Assembly: GCA_900095165.1 (NCBI GenBank)
Contig: LT606947.1
Span: forward strand, 1 to 64,000
Reading direction: 5' to 3'
Length of the DNA stretch: 64,000 nucleotides
From: Polynucleobacter necessarius
GTDB taxonomy: Bacteria > Pseudomonadota > Gammaproteobacteria > Burkholderiales > Burkholderiaceae
Shown here: positions 1 through 9,258 of the stretch, one piece after another
How the letters are laid out: each line of letters begins with the position of its first letter
Position numbering within the stretch: the stretch's first letter is position 1
Notes under the pieces: generated by a model
Databases searched by the model: none
The model's input: only the letters and a program-made list of their open reading frames with translations
What the model was told of the DNA's origin: nothing
Program-made: the position numbers and the translations under genes

Positions 1-134
1 AAATATGGCTTATATGAGATATGGAATTTTTATCGTAATCCCAAAGCTATATAGACCAATTTTTTGGTGTGAAATGTTGTAAAATTTTTTACCATGTTAG
101 AATGTCAGTGGTAATCAATTTTTTCTGGGATTAA

Positions 135-695
135 ATGAAGCGTATTTTCGATATTATTTTGTGCGTCTTCACAATAATAATATTATTCTTGCCGATTATA
201 TTTGTAGCATTTTTAGTAAAGCTGACCTCCAGTGGCCCAGTTTTATATTGGTCCAGCCGCGTTGGCAGGAATAATGTTTTGTTTAGAATGCCAAAATTTC
301 GGACAATGCGCGTTGGATCTCCTGAGGTTGCGTCAAATTTGCTGCCTAATCCTTTTTGCCACATGACGTTGATTGGCCCTTTTTTAAGGGCGTCAAGTTT
401 CGATGAGTTGCCTCAGTTGTGGAGTATTTTAATTGGCGATATGAGTTTTGTGGGTCCTCGCCCTGCCTTATTTAATCAACATGAATTAATTTCTTTGAGG
501 GATCAGTGCGGCGTATCTGAGTTGTTACCTGGATTAACCGGTTTGGCGCAAATAAATGGGCGAGATGAGTTGCCTATTCAAGATAAAGTTAATTACGATA
601 CAGAATACTTGCAGGAGCGCTCTTTTTGGTTTGATATTGCCATATTGTGGCGAACTCTTTTGAGGGTTGTAAGCCGATCAGGCGTCTCCCATTAA
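135..695 (+). CDS. Bacterial sugar transferase (PglC/WcaJ catalytic-domain type)
   Basis: This 186-residue protein is a polyprenyl-phosphate sugar-1-phosphate transferase of the short (PglC-like) type, which starts a surface glycan or O-antigen unit by loading a sugar phosphate onto undecaprenyl phosphate at the inner membrane. The sequence shows the usual N-terminal KR-x-x-D start, one hydrophobic membrane segment (about residues 6-30), the KFRTM motif near residue 54, a DELPQLW block near 91 and a GDMSFVGPRP block near 103, followed by the PGLTGLAQINGR block. All family blocks are present, so it looks complete. It is followed by a nucleotide-sugar epimerase/dehydratase in the same direction, which fits a polysaccharide locus. 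The sugar substrate cannot be read from the sequence. Confidence 0.9.
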   Translation: MKRIFDIILCVFTIIILFLPIIFVAFLVKLTSSGPVLYWSSRVGRNNVLFRMPKFRTMRVGSPEVASNLLPNPFCHMTLIGPFLRASSFDELPQLWSILIGDMSFVGPRPALFNQHELISLRDQCGVSELLPGLTGLAQINGRDELPIQDKVNYDTEYLQERSFWFDIAILWRTLLRVVSRSGVSH

Positions 696-750
696 ATTTA
701 CAGATTTTTAATTTATTTGAACCGTTCCATATCTCTGTTTAAGATGTAGA

Positions 751-2745
751 GTGCAAAATTTTACTGACCACCCATTTTATAAGCTTACAGTGCACCTTAC
801 TGAGCTTCCAAAATTGATTTTAATTTTGCCCCGCTATGTGAAGAGGGGTTTGGTAATGATATCCGACGTCTTAATTAGTGCATTAAGTGTTTGGCTTGCA
901 TTTGGATTAAGGGCAGATCGGTGGGGGGTGTTGCAAGGAAATCAGTGGCTGACTTTTATTTTGGCGGTTGCATTTTCACTTCCCCTCTTTTTTTATTTTG
1001 GGATGTATCGCACAATTTTTCGGTATATTGGCTCGGCAGCGCTTTCCGCCATGGTGCGTGTTTTCATCGGTTATTCGATTTTATACTTTTGTGTATTTTC
1101 ACTTATCGGAGTGGGTGGGATACCCAGATCTATCGGGGTTATTCAGCCAATGATTCTATTTATTGGCATTGGTATAAGTCGGTATTTTGTGCGGTATTGG
1201 TTGGGGAAGATCAACACAACTCAAGGAGCATCCAGAAGGGCTAAGCCTGTAGCGCTTATTTACGGAGCTGGTTTATCGGGACGCCAGCTTGCGGCTGGCT
1301 TGGCAATCAATAAGGATGTGCTGGTAAAAGGTTTTATTGATGATGACCCACTTTTGCATGGAAATACTATTAATGGAATATCGGTATACTCCAGCGATCA
1401 ATTGCAGAAACTTATTTTTGAGCTTCATGTTACTGATGTGCTTCTGGCAGTTACATCAGTAAGTCAGGCACGAAGAAGGGAGATTATTGCATCATTAAAT
1501 GGGCGTGGAGTTCGTGTTCGAACCTTGCCGGGATTATCTGATATTGCCTCCGGTCTAGTTAGGGTATCAGACTTGCATGATTTGGACATGAATGATTTGC
1601 TTGGAAGGGAGGTTGTTTCGGCTGAAGTTGAATTATTGGAAAAAAATATTCGAAATAAAGTCGTTTTAGTAACTGGGGCCGGAGGTTCAATCGGTAGCGA
1701 GTTATGTCGCCAGATTATTAAATTCTCACCCAAATCATTAGTTCTTCTCGACAGTAGTGAGCACTCTCTTTATTTGATTTATGAAGAATTAAAAAGGGCT
1801 CTTATTGGATTTCAAAAGAATCATTTAGAAATAATTGGCGATGATCAAACGTCTCAGCCCATCCCGGATTTACCAATCCAGTTGGCTCCTTGCTTGGCTT
1901 CGGTGCGTGATGATGATCTACTGAAGCAGATCTTTAGGTTTCATCGACCGGCAACGGTCTTTCATGCTGCAGCGTATAAGCATGTTCCCTTAGTGGAGCA
2001 AAATCCAGTAGAAGGTATTCGTAATAATGTTTTTGGAACGCGCACTTGCGCCAAGGTGAGTTTTGAGTACGGTGTAGATAATTTTATCTTGGTGAGTACT
2101 GATAAGGCCGTTAGACCAACGAATGTTATGGGAGCGAGTAAGCGTCTTGCAGAGCTAGTTTTACAGGCAATGGCAGAAATTTCAGATAAAAATGGCGATT
2201 CTACAAATTTTTCGATGGTGCGATTTGGGAATGTGCTTGGCTCATCTGGATCTGTGGCGCCGCTTTTTAGTGCTCAAATTGCAGCGGGTGGGCCTATTAC
2301 CCTCACCCATTCTGAAGTCACGCGTTATTTCATGACTATTCCCGAAGCTGCGCAGTTAGTAATTCAGTCTAGTGCAATGGCTGTTGGCGGAGATGTTTTT
2401 GTATTGGATATGGGCGAGCCGGTACGCATTCATGATTTGGCCGTTAAAATGGTTTATTTGTCTGGCCTGCTGGTAAAAGATGAAGCCAATCCACATGGTG
2501 ATATTGAGATTAAAGTGACTGGTTTGCGCCCAGGTGAAAAGCTCTATGAAGAGCTTTTGATTGGAAATAATCCACAGCCAACTGCCCACCCAAAAATTAT
2601 GAAAGCGCATGAAGAGTTTCTATCCTGGGACAATTTGCAGTTAGAGCTTGATAGGCTTAGTCGGGCCCTAGATGCGTGCGATATCAAATTAATTAAAGGC
2701 ATACTAAAAAAATTAGTGCCTGGCTTTCATCCTACTGGAATTTAA
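751..2745 (+). CDS. Polysaccharide biosynthesis nucleotide-sugar dehydratase/epimerase (FlaA1/CapD/WbpM type)
   Basis: A 664-residue membrane-anchored short-chain dehydrogenase of the WbpM/CapD family, expected to act on UDP-HexNAc (4,6-dehydratase or epimerase) for surface glycan precursors. The N-terminal third has four hydrophobic segments, followed by a CoA-binding-like Rossmann domain (about residues 165-290, with GAGLSGRQLA) and the catalytic Rossmann domain starting with VTGAGGSIGSELCRQ near residue 307. The STDKAVRPTNVMGASKR active-site block lies near residue 450 and LRPGEKLYEELL near 592. The start is taken as GTG at 751; an ATG at 856 is possible but would remove part of the first membrane segment. 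It lies 55 bases after the sugar transferase and probably shares its transcript. No lesion is seen. Confidence 0.92.
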   Translation: MQNFTDHPFYKLTVHLTELPKLILILPRYVKRGLVMISDVLISALSVWLAFGLRADRWGVLQGNQWLTFILAVAFSLPLFFYFGMYRTIFRYIGSAALSAMVRVFIGYSILYFCVFSLIGVGGIPRSIGVIQPMILFIGIGISRYFVRYWLGKINTTQGASRRAKPVALIYGAGLSGRQLAAGLAINKDVLVKGFIDDDPLLHGNTINGISVYSSDQLQKLIFELHVTDVLLAVTSVSQARRREIIASLNGRGVRVRTLPGLSDIASGLVRVSDLHDLDMNDLLGREVVSAEVELLEKNIRNKVVLVTGAGGSIGSELCRQIIKFSPKSLVLLDSSEHSLYLIYEELKRALIGFQKNHLEIIGDDQTSQPIPDLPIQLAPCLASVRDDDLLKQIFRFHRPATVFHAAAYKHVPLVEQNPVEGIRNNVFGTRTCAKVSFEYGVDNFILVSTDKAVRPTNVMGASKRLAELVLQAMAEISDKNGDSTNFSMVRFGNVLGSSGSVAPLFSAQIAAGGPITLTHSEVTRYFMTIPEAAQLVIQSSAMAVGGDVFVLDMGEPVRIHDLAVKMVYLSGLLVKDEANPHGDIEIKVTGLRPGEKLYEELLIGNNPQPTAHPKIMKAHEEFLSWDNLQLELDRLSRALDACDIKLIKGILKKLVPGFHPTGI

Positions 2746-3393
2746 TGGCTTAAAGTAGCAGCAGCGCTTGCCTCTATTTACATTAATTTTCCAACGTAAC
2801 GCCAAGGAATGTTGACGAATATGATTGCTGCTGCTTAAAAATATATGCATTAAGGTGCGACGAACTATGAGATTTCTCATTCAATGGCGGAGAGGTATGT
2901 AGGTTTGTTATTGCAAGACTGCATCCAATAAAGTTGCTTCTACCTTTGGGGCTTGGATCACAGAAAAGGAGCATATTCTTTTGCGCTATGCCATTTCCCC
3001 GAATGTCCAATAATTTGCAACATTACAAGTAGATTTGAGAAAATCTTATTAATTTAACGTTTGTTTTTACATTCATATTCTTAAAATATCTCTTATTTTC
3101 TTTTCATCCATAACATCTATCATGGCAGCCATCTTGTTTAAGAGTGCGGAAAGTTTATTTTGCGAGCCTAAGAAGCCAAATGCTGTCGCTAATTTACTTT
3201 TGAATTCATATCCAATATAGCGACAGTGTTTTCGCTTGTAGGTGAGACTGCTAAACCAGATCCGCTATCATGCAATACCGTAATTCATCGCATGAACAGC
3301 TTTTTCTCTAAATCTTGCCTGCGTTAAAATTTTTGGCTAGCCCCTGCTTTATCGTAAGCTTGCATTTTAAGCTTAGTGGATTGAGCTCAACTG
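2746..3393. other. Gene-free stretch, probably decayed sequence
   Basis: About 650 bases with no intact gene. On the minus strand two overlapping open stretches near 3073-3290 have protein-like composition but sit in different frames with no usable start, which is what a frameshifted, eroded gene would look like. I could not match either stretch to a family. There is no tRNA-like or terminator-like structure that I can support. Confidence 0.3.
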
Positions 3394-4422
3394 CTAAGGC
3401 ACCAAACTCAAGAACAAATACTCAAAAAAGATCATGAGGTGGACTATGCCCTGTAAGGAAGTGGCTCTACCAATCACAAGCGTGAGCGATCCAATAAAAA
3501 ACGACAAATACATGAGTGTCATGTTGAGATCGCTAATACCTAGGCTGAGCGGTATATTAAAAAAGATAGCAATACCGGCCACTGTCGGAATGGTTAAGCC
3601 AATACTGGCTAGTGCAGAGCCTAGAGCCAAGTTTAAGCTACTTTGAAGGCGTTTAGCCCGTGCAGCTCTCACGGCAGCAACGCTTTCAGGCAAGAGAACT
3701 AAGAGTGCAATTGCAATACCGACAATCGTTTTAGGGGCACCAGCAGCTTTAACGCCGGCCTCAATGGCGGGGCTGAGGAGTTCAGCGAGAACGACAACGG
3801 TAACTAGGGAGATCGCCAGAAGCACAAAGCTCACAGCTGTTTTGAGATTACTGGGTTTTCTGGCATGTGAGTTTTCATCTGTTTTTCTGTCTTCATCTTT
3901 GGGTAGATAGTAGTCGCGATGACTCACCGTCTGAAAGAAAATGAAGGCTGCATAGAGCGCAAAGGAGGCAATGCCTGCAAATGCCAATTGTCCTTTAGTA
4001 AAGTCAGGGCCTGGAGTGCTCACTGTCACCGTGGGCATCACGAGAATGAAGGTGGCTAAAGCAACCAGTACGCCCAGTGAAGAGGTGGTCCCATCTTTGC
4101 GAAAACTCATTTCATATTGATTGAGGCCACCTATAAAAATACACATACCAATGACGCCATTGACCACAATCATGACGGTGGCAAATACAGCATCACGCGC
4201 AATAAATTGTGATCCTTCATGACTAGTGAGCATCATGGAGATGATGAGGGCAACTTCAATAATGGTGACGCTAATAGAAAGTACTAAAGTGCCATAAGGT
4301 TCACCCGTTTTATGGGCAATCACTTCAGCGTGATGAACGGCCGATAAAACCCCGCCAATCAGCGTAATATTCATCAGGACAATAAACCAAGTTTGGCTCA
4401 GAAGAGTAGAAAAGGTAGTCAT
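3394..4422 (-). CDS. chaA: Calcium/proton antiporter, ChaA-type
   Basis: A 342-residue inner-membrane cation antiporter of the CaCA superfamily, ChaA branch, which exports Ca2+ (and in some species Na+ or K+) in exchange for protons. About ten hydrophobic segments form two repeats. The first carries GEPYGTLVLSISVTIIEVAL with its conserved acidic residue (near residue 57), and the second carries LLVLLPESVAAVRAARAKR (near residue 243) followed by NLALGSALASIGLTIPTVA, the two alpha-repeat signatures of the family. A charged, non-conserved cytoplasmic loop (about 175-190) divides the halves. The length is normal and no lesion is seen. It is transcribed alone, divergently from the cbiX remnant. 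Confidence 0.93.
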   Translation of the reverse strand: MTTFSTLLSQTWFIVLMNITLIGGVLSAVHHAEVIAHKTGEPYGTLVLSISVTIIEVALIISMMLTSHEGSQFIARDAVFATVMIVVNGVIGMCIFIGGLNQYEMSFRKDGTTSSLGVLVALATFILVMPTVTVSTPGPDFTKGQLAFAGIASFALYAAFIFFQTVSHRDYYLPKDEDRKTDENSHARKPSNLKTAVSFVLLAISLVTVVVLAELLSPAIEAGVKAAGAPKTIVGIAIALLVLLPESVAAVRAARAKRLQSSLNLALGSALASIGLTIPTVAGIAIFFNIPLSLGISDLNMTLMYLSFFIGSLTLVIGRATSLQGIVHLMIFFEYLFLSLVP

Positions 4423-4461
4423 TTAATTCTTTGGCCAATAATGGCTTGATGACTTGATGGG

Positions 4462-4485
4462 TTGATTGTTTGATTGTTTGATTGT
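4462..4485. repeat. Three tandem copies of an 8-bp unit (TTGATTGT)
   Basis: Three perfect, adjacent copies of TTGATTGT lie in the gap between the divergent chaA and cbiX genes, preceded by related GACTTGAT-like sequence. It is a short simple-sequence repeat close to both promoters. A function is not shown; replication slippage is enough to explain it. Confidence 0.8.
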
Positions 4486-4565
4486 TTAGGAGTGTTATTA
4501 GTATTGCTGCACTATATCCACAATATCTATACTTAGTGTATCTACTTTTAAGGTCAATTTTCTTT

Positions 4566-4929
4566 ATGAAAGCAATTATCCTCTTTGGTCATGGCGCACG
4601 TGATATTCGTTGGCGTGAGCCATTTGATCGATTGGCTAGCATGTGGCGTGAACAGCAACCATCTACGCCTGTAGAGTTGGCATTCTTGGAAATGATGCAG
4701 CCTAGCTTAGAAGAGGCGGTAGGCTCTTTATACGCAAAAGGCGCAACCCAAATTACGGTAGTGCCGGTATTTTTTTGGTCAAGGCGGCCATCTACGAAAT
4801 GACTTTCCAGTACTGCTTCAAGATTGTCAGAAAAAATTTCCGAAGATTGCTTTAAGCGCTACGCTTGCTGTCGGTGAAGATCAGGTGGTCTTGCAGGCTA
4901 TTGTTGATTTTGCTGGTAAAAGTAATTAA
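4566..4929 (+). pseudogene. cbiX: Sirohydrochlorin chelatase (CbiX/SirB-like), frameshifted
   Basis: The short CbiX-type chelatase inserts a divalent metal (Co2+ or Fe2+) into sirohydrochlorin. The reading frame opens at ATG 4566 and shows the metal-binding GHGARD motif at residues 8-13. At a run of seven T (4770-4776) the frame is lost. With one T fewer, translation continues as a second GGH motif and a normal tail ending at TAA 4927-4929, giving about 120 residues, the usual length for the short family. As it stands the product stops at 4802. It lies near cobA, which makes the CbiX substrate precursor. A sequencing error in the homopolymer would give the same picture, but many neighbouring genes are also broken. 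Confidence 0.8.
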
Positions 4930-5183
4930 GTAATGTTTTGGCTAATTTATTAAGAAAATAGTGAAGAGTTTGACAAACCCTCATCGTAAGCCGGCTCACC
5001 TAGGAGCACCCCAGTAGCTGTAAATCAATTGGCTCTTTGGGACTACATTGAGTAAATGGGATGCCAACTTAATTCATCTGGAGAGCACTTATGTGCATCT
5101 TGGACCAGAAAATGCTGACACCAAAATAGGCTTGCATAATGGCTCTTATTGTTAAAAAGTATATATCAAGATAAAGGGTCATT
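4930..5183 (+). other. Possible remnant of an unidentified gene
   Basis: A plus-strand stretch ending at TAA 5153-5155 reads about 34 codons without a stop and with protein-like composition (for example LIHLESTYVHLGPENAD). The sequence before it reads well only after changes of frame, and no start codon with a ribosome site is visible. I do not recognise the family. It may be the tail of a decayed gene or chance. Confidence 0.25.
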
Positions 5184-5399
5184 ATGGACACTGCTCAAGT
5201 ATTTAAGACGGGGCGCAGCCAGGCGGTAAGGCTTCCTAAGGGGTACCGCTTTGCAGAGTCAGAGGTCACAGTTCAGCATTTTGGAGGCGGCGTTCTTCTC
5301 TTGCCAAAAAATAGCATCTTTAGTGCTATTACTGCTGCTTTAGAGTGTTTTGAGCCGGTGTTGCAACTCACACGAGAGGATCCGGGGCAACAAGAGTGA
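5184..5399 (+). CDS. vapB: VapB-type antitoxin (AbrB/SpoVT fold)
   Basis: A 71-residue antitoxin that should bind and neutralise the PIN-domain toxin encoded 14 bases downstream and repress the shared promoter. The N-terminus MDTAQVFKTGRSQAVRLPKG is the typical swapped-hairpin DNA-binding domain of VapB/MazE proteins (GRSQAVRLPK motif), and the C-terminal part would wrap the toxin. An AAGGGTCATT ribosome site precedes the ATG. Gene order antitoxin-toxin and the close spacing support a type II module. No lesion is seen. Confidence 0.9.
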   Translation: MDTAQVFKTGRSQAVRLPKGYRFAESEVTVQHFGGGVLLLPKNSIFSAITAALECFEPVLQLTREDPGQQE

Positions 5400-5413
5400 G
5401 TGGAGATTAATCC

Positions 5414-5809
5414 TTGATTTTTCTTGATACGAATATTTGTATTTACATCATCAACCAAAGACCCGCCAAAGTTATAGATCATTTTAAAAAATTCAAAACT
5501 GGAGAAATTGGTCTCTCAAGTGTCGTAGCTGCTGAATTAGCATTTGGGGTGCAAAAGACCGGGTCTGCAAGAAACAAAGAGGCACTCAAATTATTTTTAG
5601 CGCCTTTATTTATCGCGCCTTTTGATGAGAGTTGCGTATGGGCATATGGTGAGCTACTTGCTCAATTAGAAAGGTTGGGCCAACCAATCGGATCTCTTGA
5701 TACGCTTATTGCAGATCATGCATTAGCTCTAGACAAAGTATTGGTTATAAATAAACAAAAAGAATTTTCAAGAGTGCCTGGATTGCGTTTGGAGAACTGG
5801 GCCATTTAA
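5414..5809 (+). CDS. vapC: VapC-type toxin, PIN-domain ribonuclease
   Basis: A 131-residue PIN-domain endoribonuclease, the toxin partner of the preceding VapB. The N-terminal FLDTNICIYIIN carries the first catalytic aspartate, VVAAELAFGV carries the conserved glutamate (near residue 42), and LDTLIADHALALD carries the C-terminal aspartates (near residues 95-100). The start is TTG at 5414; no ATG is available before the first catalytic residue. Length is typical of VapC. The target RNA is often initiator tRNA in this family, but that is family knowledge and not visible here. Confidence 0.9.
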   Translation: MIFLDTNICIYIINQRPAKVIDHFKKFKTGEIGLSSVVAAELAFGVQKTGSARNKEALKLFLAPLFIAPFDESCVWAYGELLAQLERLGQPIGSLDTLIADHALALDKVLVINKQKEFSRVPGLRLENWAI

Positions 5810-5867
5810 AGAAACGCAATTGTTTCAAACTTAGGCAGCTCAAATAATTTCTTATTTCTTATTGCTC

Positions 5868-6677
5868 TTAGGTTTTTCTTAGTAAAGCTTTTATTTCTCT
5901 CGATTCTTCAATCTCACCTGACTTGAGAGCTTGCCCAACCATAATCAAGGCAGGCGAGCTGCTATCAAACCATGCATCGGCTTTTCCTTGCGCTAGCTCA
6001 CCAAGCGTGCTGCTCCATAGACGTTCACGTGCAGTGCTAACTGCTTCAAGTATGTGCACTGGCGTATCAGCAGTTTGATTAGGGCTGCGCTCAATCAATT
6101 GCTGTGCAATCTTGGCAGTATCTTTACGGCCCATGTAGTACACCAAAGTATCCGCACTTGGATTAGGGATCGGCTTGGTATTTTCTAGGCTATGTTCTTG
6201 GCTATTTGCGTTCTCAGTTGCTTGCGCCAAAGTAATAAAAGCAACACTTCTACTAATTCCACGCAAGGTTAAGGATTGTTGTAAGCTTGCTGCCCCAGCT
6301 AGAGCCGCAGTAATACCTGGCACCACTTCCACTTCAATGCCAGCAGTTTTCAAAGCTTGGATTTCTTCATCGGCTCTGCCAAAGAGCATTGGATCGCCGC
6401 CTTTAAGGCGTACGATCACTTGATAATGCTTGGCCGCATCGACTAAACGCTTATTGATAAATTGCTGAGCAGAAGAAAGCCTTCCACAACGTTTGCCTAC
6501 AGCAACCTTAATCGCTTGCGGGCAAAGATCGAGCATCTCTGGTTCAACCAAAGCATCATGAAACACAATGTCCGCTTGCTCAAGCAGTTTGGCGCCACGC
6601 AAGGTAATGAGATCAGCAGCGCCAGGGCCGGCGCCTACCAAATACACTTTACCGAGGGTGGATGATATGTTTGTCAT
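5868..6677 (-). CDS. cobA: Uroporphyrinogen-III C-methyltransferase (SUMT)
   Basis: A 269-residue S-adenosylmethionine-dependent methyltransferase that converts uroporphyrinogen III to precorrin-2, the precursor of siroheme. It shows the family blocks in order: VGAGPGAADLITLRGAK (residues 14-30), a DIVFHDALV block, VRLKGGDPMLFGRADEE near residue 89, and PGITAALAGAASL near 119. Length fits the stand-alone SUMT rather than the fused CysG. It lies downstream of DUF934 and cysI in the same direction, which suggests an assimilatory sulfite reduction operon in which it would feed siroheme to CysI. Since cysI is broken here, the enzyme may have lost its main customer. No lesion is visible in cobA itself. 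Confidence 0.9.
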   Translation of the reverse strand: MTNISSTLGKVYLVGAGPGAADLITLRGAKLLEQADIVFHDALVEPEMLDLCPQAIKVAVGKRCGRLSSAQQFINKRLVDAAKHYQVIVRLKGGDPMLFGRADEEIQALKTAGIEVEVVPGITAALAGAASLQQSLTLRGISRSVAFITLAQATENANSQEHSLENTKPIPNPSADTLVYYMGRKDTAKIAQQLIERSPNQTADTPVHILEAVSTARERLWSSTLGELAQGKADAWFDSSSPALIMVGQALKSGEIEESREIKALLRKT

Positions 6678-6716
6678 GATTTCTTGATGGATGGAGCCCT
6701 GCTGTTGATGCTGGTA

Positions 6717-7313
6717 TTAATTTGCTTGTAGCAAAGTTCTTTTGCCGCGCCAACTGTTTTGGGTGGTAACGCTAAACAAGTCAAACTGCTTCAGACCTAC
6801 ATCCAAGTCTTGATCTTGGCGTAGTGCAAAACTATCAAATCCAACACGCGCTCCTTGCAAGAGTTGATCAATCAATACATCACCAATCATGCGGATTTCT
6901 TTATCCCAGCCTAGGCGATCACGTAGTAGGGCAGCAGTACTAAAACTTCTGCCATCTCTAAAGAGTGGAAAGTAGGCAGCCACAAGCGGCCAGCATTGCT
7001 TGCCTGCTTCAATCATGTCGACATGCTTCAAAATGTCATCATCGGCGGCAAACCACACACCGATCTGACCATTTTTTGCTTTAACGATGACATCTGCCTC
7101 GTGATGATGTTCAATCCACCAAGTGAATGGCACCAATACTTTATTGATTGTGGATGGGCCATGCGCTAAATCTGACAAGCCACCTTCATCCTGGCTGCCG
7201 CTCCACACTTGCCATTCATTAGGAACAAGACTAGGTTTAGCGCCTTTGGGGAAATGCAGAACTTGAGCATGCGCCTTTATCAGGCTAATTGGGTCTGGGC
7301 TAGTTTGGCTCAT
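6717..7313 (-). CDS. DUF934 family protein of the sulfite reductase operon
   Basis: A 198-residue protein of the DUF934 family, found beside cysI in many beta- and gammaproteobacteria and often annotated as a putative assimilatory-sulfite-reduction accessory protein. Conserved-looking blocks include FTWWIEHHHEADVIVKAKNG, the acidic FAADDDILKHVD, and FPLFRDGRSFSTAALLRDRLGW near residue 117. Its ATG overlaps the cysI stop by four bases (ATGA), so it was translationally coupled to cysI. The reading frame is intact even though cysI carries two stops, so coupling is probably lost. The biochemical role of the family is unsettled; I infer only a link to sulfite reductase from the position. Confidence 0.85.
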   Translation of the reverse strand: MSQTSPDPISLIKAHAQVLHFPKGAKPSLVPNEWQVWSGSQDEGGLSDLAHGPSTINKVLVPFTWWIEHHHEADVIVKAKNGQIGVWFAADDDILKHVDMIEAGKQCWPLVAAYFPLFRDGRSFSTAALLRDRLGWDKEIRMIGDVLIDQLLQGARVGFDSFALRQDQDLDVGLKQFDLFSVTTQNSWRGKRTLLQAN

Positions 7314-9040
7314 GATGCATCCTTCCCAACTGTTTTTTCATTTTTATCTTCGTTTTTATTTTTATAAGCAGCTTCTTTGAAGGGTGCAACCACTAAGCGA
7401 CGATAAGTTTGGATAAACGATTCATCTTCACTACGGTTGCTTACGTAAGTATTGATAACGTTCGTAATCACATCAGGGATTTCATCGGCATAGAAAGAAG
7501 GGCCAATCACTTTGCCAATGGCAGCATCATTACCTTGTTCGCCACCTAGGGTAATTTGATACCACTCTTCGCCGTCTTTATCGACACCCAGCACACCGAT
7601 ATTGCCAACGTGGTGATGCCCACAAGAGTTAATGCAACCGGAAATATTCAAGCTGATATCACCTAGATCAAATAAGTAATCTAAGTCATCAAAGCGTTCC
7701 TGAATAGCTTTGGCAATCGGCAATGATTTAGCATTCGCTAATTAGCAGAAGTCACCGCCTGGGCAAGCAATGATGTCTGTAAGCAAACCCACATTTGGCA
7801 GCGCTACTTTTTGCTTTTTGGCTTCTTGCCAGAGCTCATAAAGCTTTGCTTGCTCAACATCTGGTAATACCAAGTTTTGTTCATGAGTAGCGCGTAATTC
7901 ACCAAAGTTATATTGATCAGAAAAATCAGCAATCGCATTCATCTGCGCGATAGTGGCATCACCAGGCGCAACAGAGCCATGCGGCTTGAGCGACAAAATC
8001 ACGCTAGCATAACCAGGTACTTGATGGGGCTTCACATTGCGCTCTAACCAACGCGCAAATGCAGCTTTATCAGCATCACCCGCATTGGAGAGAAGTTGTT
8101 CTGTTGTAAGTACTGGTAAATTCTTGTAGGCAGGCTTAGTAAAGTGCTTGGCAACCCGATCCCATTCTGCTTTGGTGAAATTGTCATCACCATTCTGAAT
8201 ATGCAGCCACTTGCCTTCAACTTGGCGAGCAAATTCTTCTGGGCCTAAGGCTTTTACCAAAATCTTGATGCGAGCCTTATAGAGATTGTCTCTTCTACCA
8301 AAGCGGTTATAAACACGCAGCAGGGCTGTGAGATAGCTGGGTAATAGCTGCCAAGGTAGGTCTTGCTTAATCAGAGAGCCCAGGATTGGCGTGCGACCCA
8401 TGCCGCCACCAGCGTAGATGTTCGCAGTTAGTTTATTTGCCAGTTCACCATTACTAGCATTGACATTTTTCTTGAGCTCAATGCCAACATCATGACATAG
8501 TAAAACAGTGCGATCTTCTTTGGCGCCGTTGACTGCAAACTTAAACTTGCGTGGTAAGTGTGCAAATTCTGGATGCAGTGTTGATCATTGACGAAGTAGT
8601 TCGCAGATAGGGCGTGTGTCTACATACTCATCGCCAGCTACGCCAGCAAATGCATCACTCGTAATATTGCGAATGCAATTACCTGATGTTTGAATAGCAT
8701 GCATTTCTACTTTAGCTAAGTCGACCAAAATATCTGGCGTGTCTTCAAGAGTCACCCAGTTGAACTGAATGTTTTGACGGGTCGTAAAGTGCCCATAACC
8801 ACGGTCATACTTTTCAGAAATATGCGCGAGCATTCTGAGTTGTTTGGAATTAAACAAGCCATACGGAATAGCGATACGCAGCATGTAAGCATGGCGTTGG
8901 TGATACAAACCATTTTGTAGGCGCAAGGGGCGGAATTCTTCTTCGGCCAAGGTGCCATTGAGGCGCCTAGCAACTTGGTCGCGAAATTGGGCAACCCGTT
9001 GATCTACAAGGGTTTGGTCAATGTGGTCGTATTTATACAT
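7310..9040 (-). pseudogene. cysI: Sulfite reductase hemoprotein (nitrite/sulfite reductase, CysI type), two nonsense codons
   Basis: Read through, this is a 576-residue siroheme- and [4Fe-4S]-containing reductase that takes sulfite to sulfide. Two in-frame stops break it: TGA at 8585-8587, where tryptophan is expected (after CELLRQ), and TAA at 7742-7744, directly after the first cluster motif CPGGDFC. The second cluster motif, GCINSCGHHHVGNIG, follows intact. Both cysteine pairs (C-x5-C and C-x3-C) are preserved, and no frameshift is needed anywhere, so inactivation looks recent. The DUF934 gene overlaps its end and cobA follows, completing a cys operon. Without CysI the cell should depend on reduced sulfur from outside, unless another copy exists. 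Confidence 0.93.
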
Positions 9041-9258
9041 AGCCCACGATTGCCTTAGATTTTCAATATTCCTTCAAATACTGAAAAATAGCTTCTATAT
9101 AACTAAATTTATATAAAAGACCAGTAAAAACCCATTTTTATCTAAAAGTCTGCTTCAATAGCCAAAGAAAGGCTGGCTTGGTCATTTAAGTCGATAAAAG
9201 CTTGTCTTATTACAAAAAATCTAAAAAATATTAAATAAATTACAAAGCGGAGACTTCA

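Noticed and set aside
1..134. Tail of an upstream gene at the left edge (a frame open to TAG 52-54)
   Set aside because: Only 17 codons are visible and no family feature can be recognised.
2783..3010. Minus-strand 75-residue open frame
   Set aside because: No ribosome site, no family pattern, and it lies in a region that appears to be decayed; I treat it as chance.
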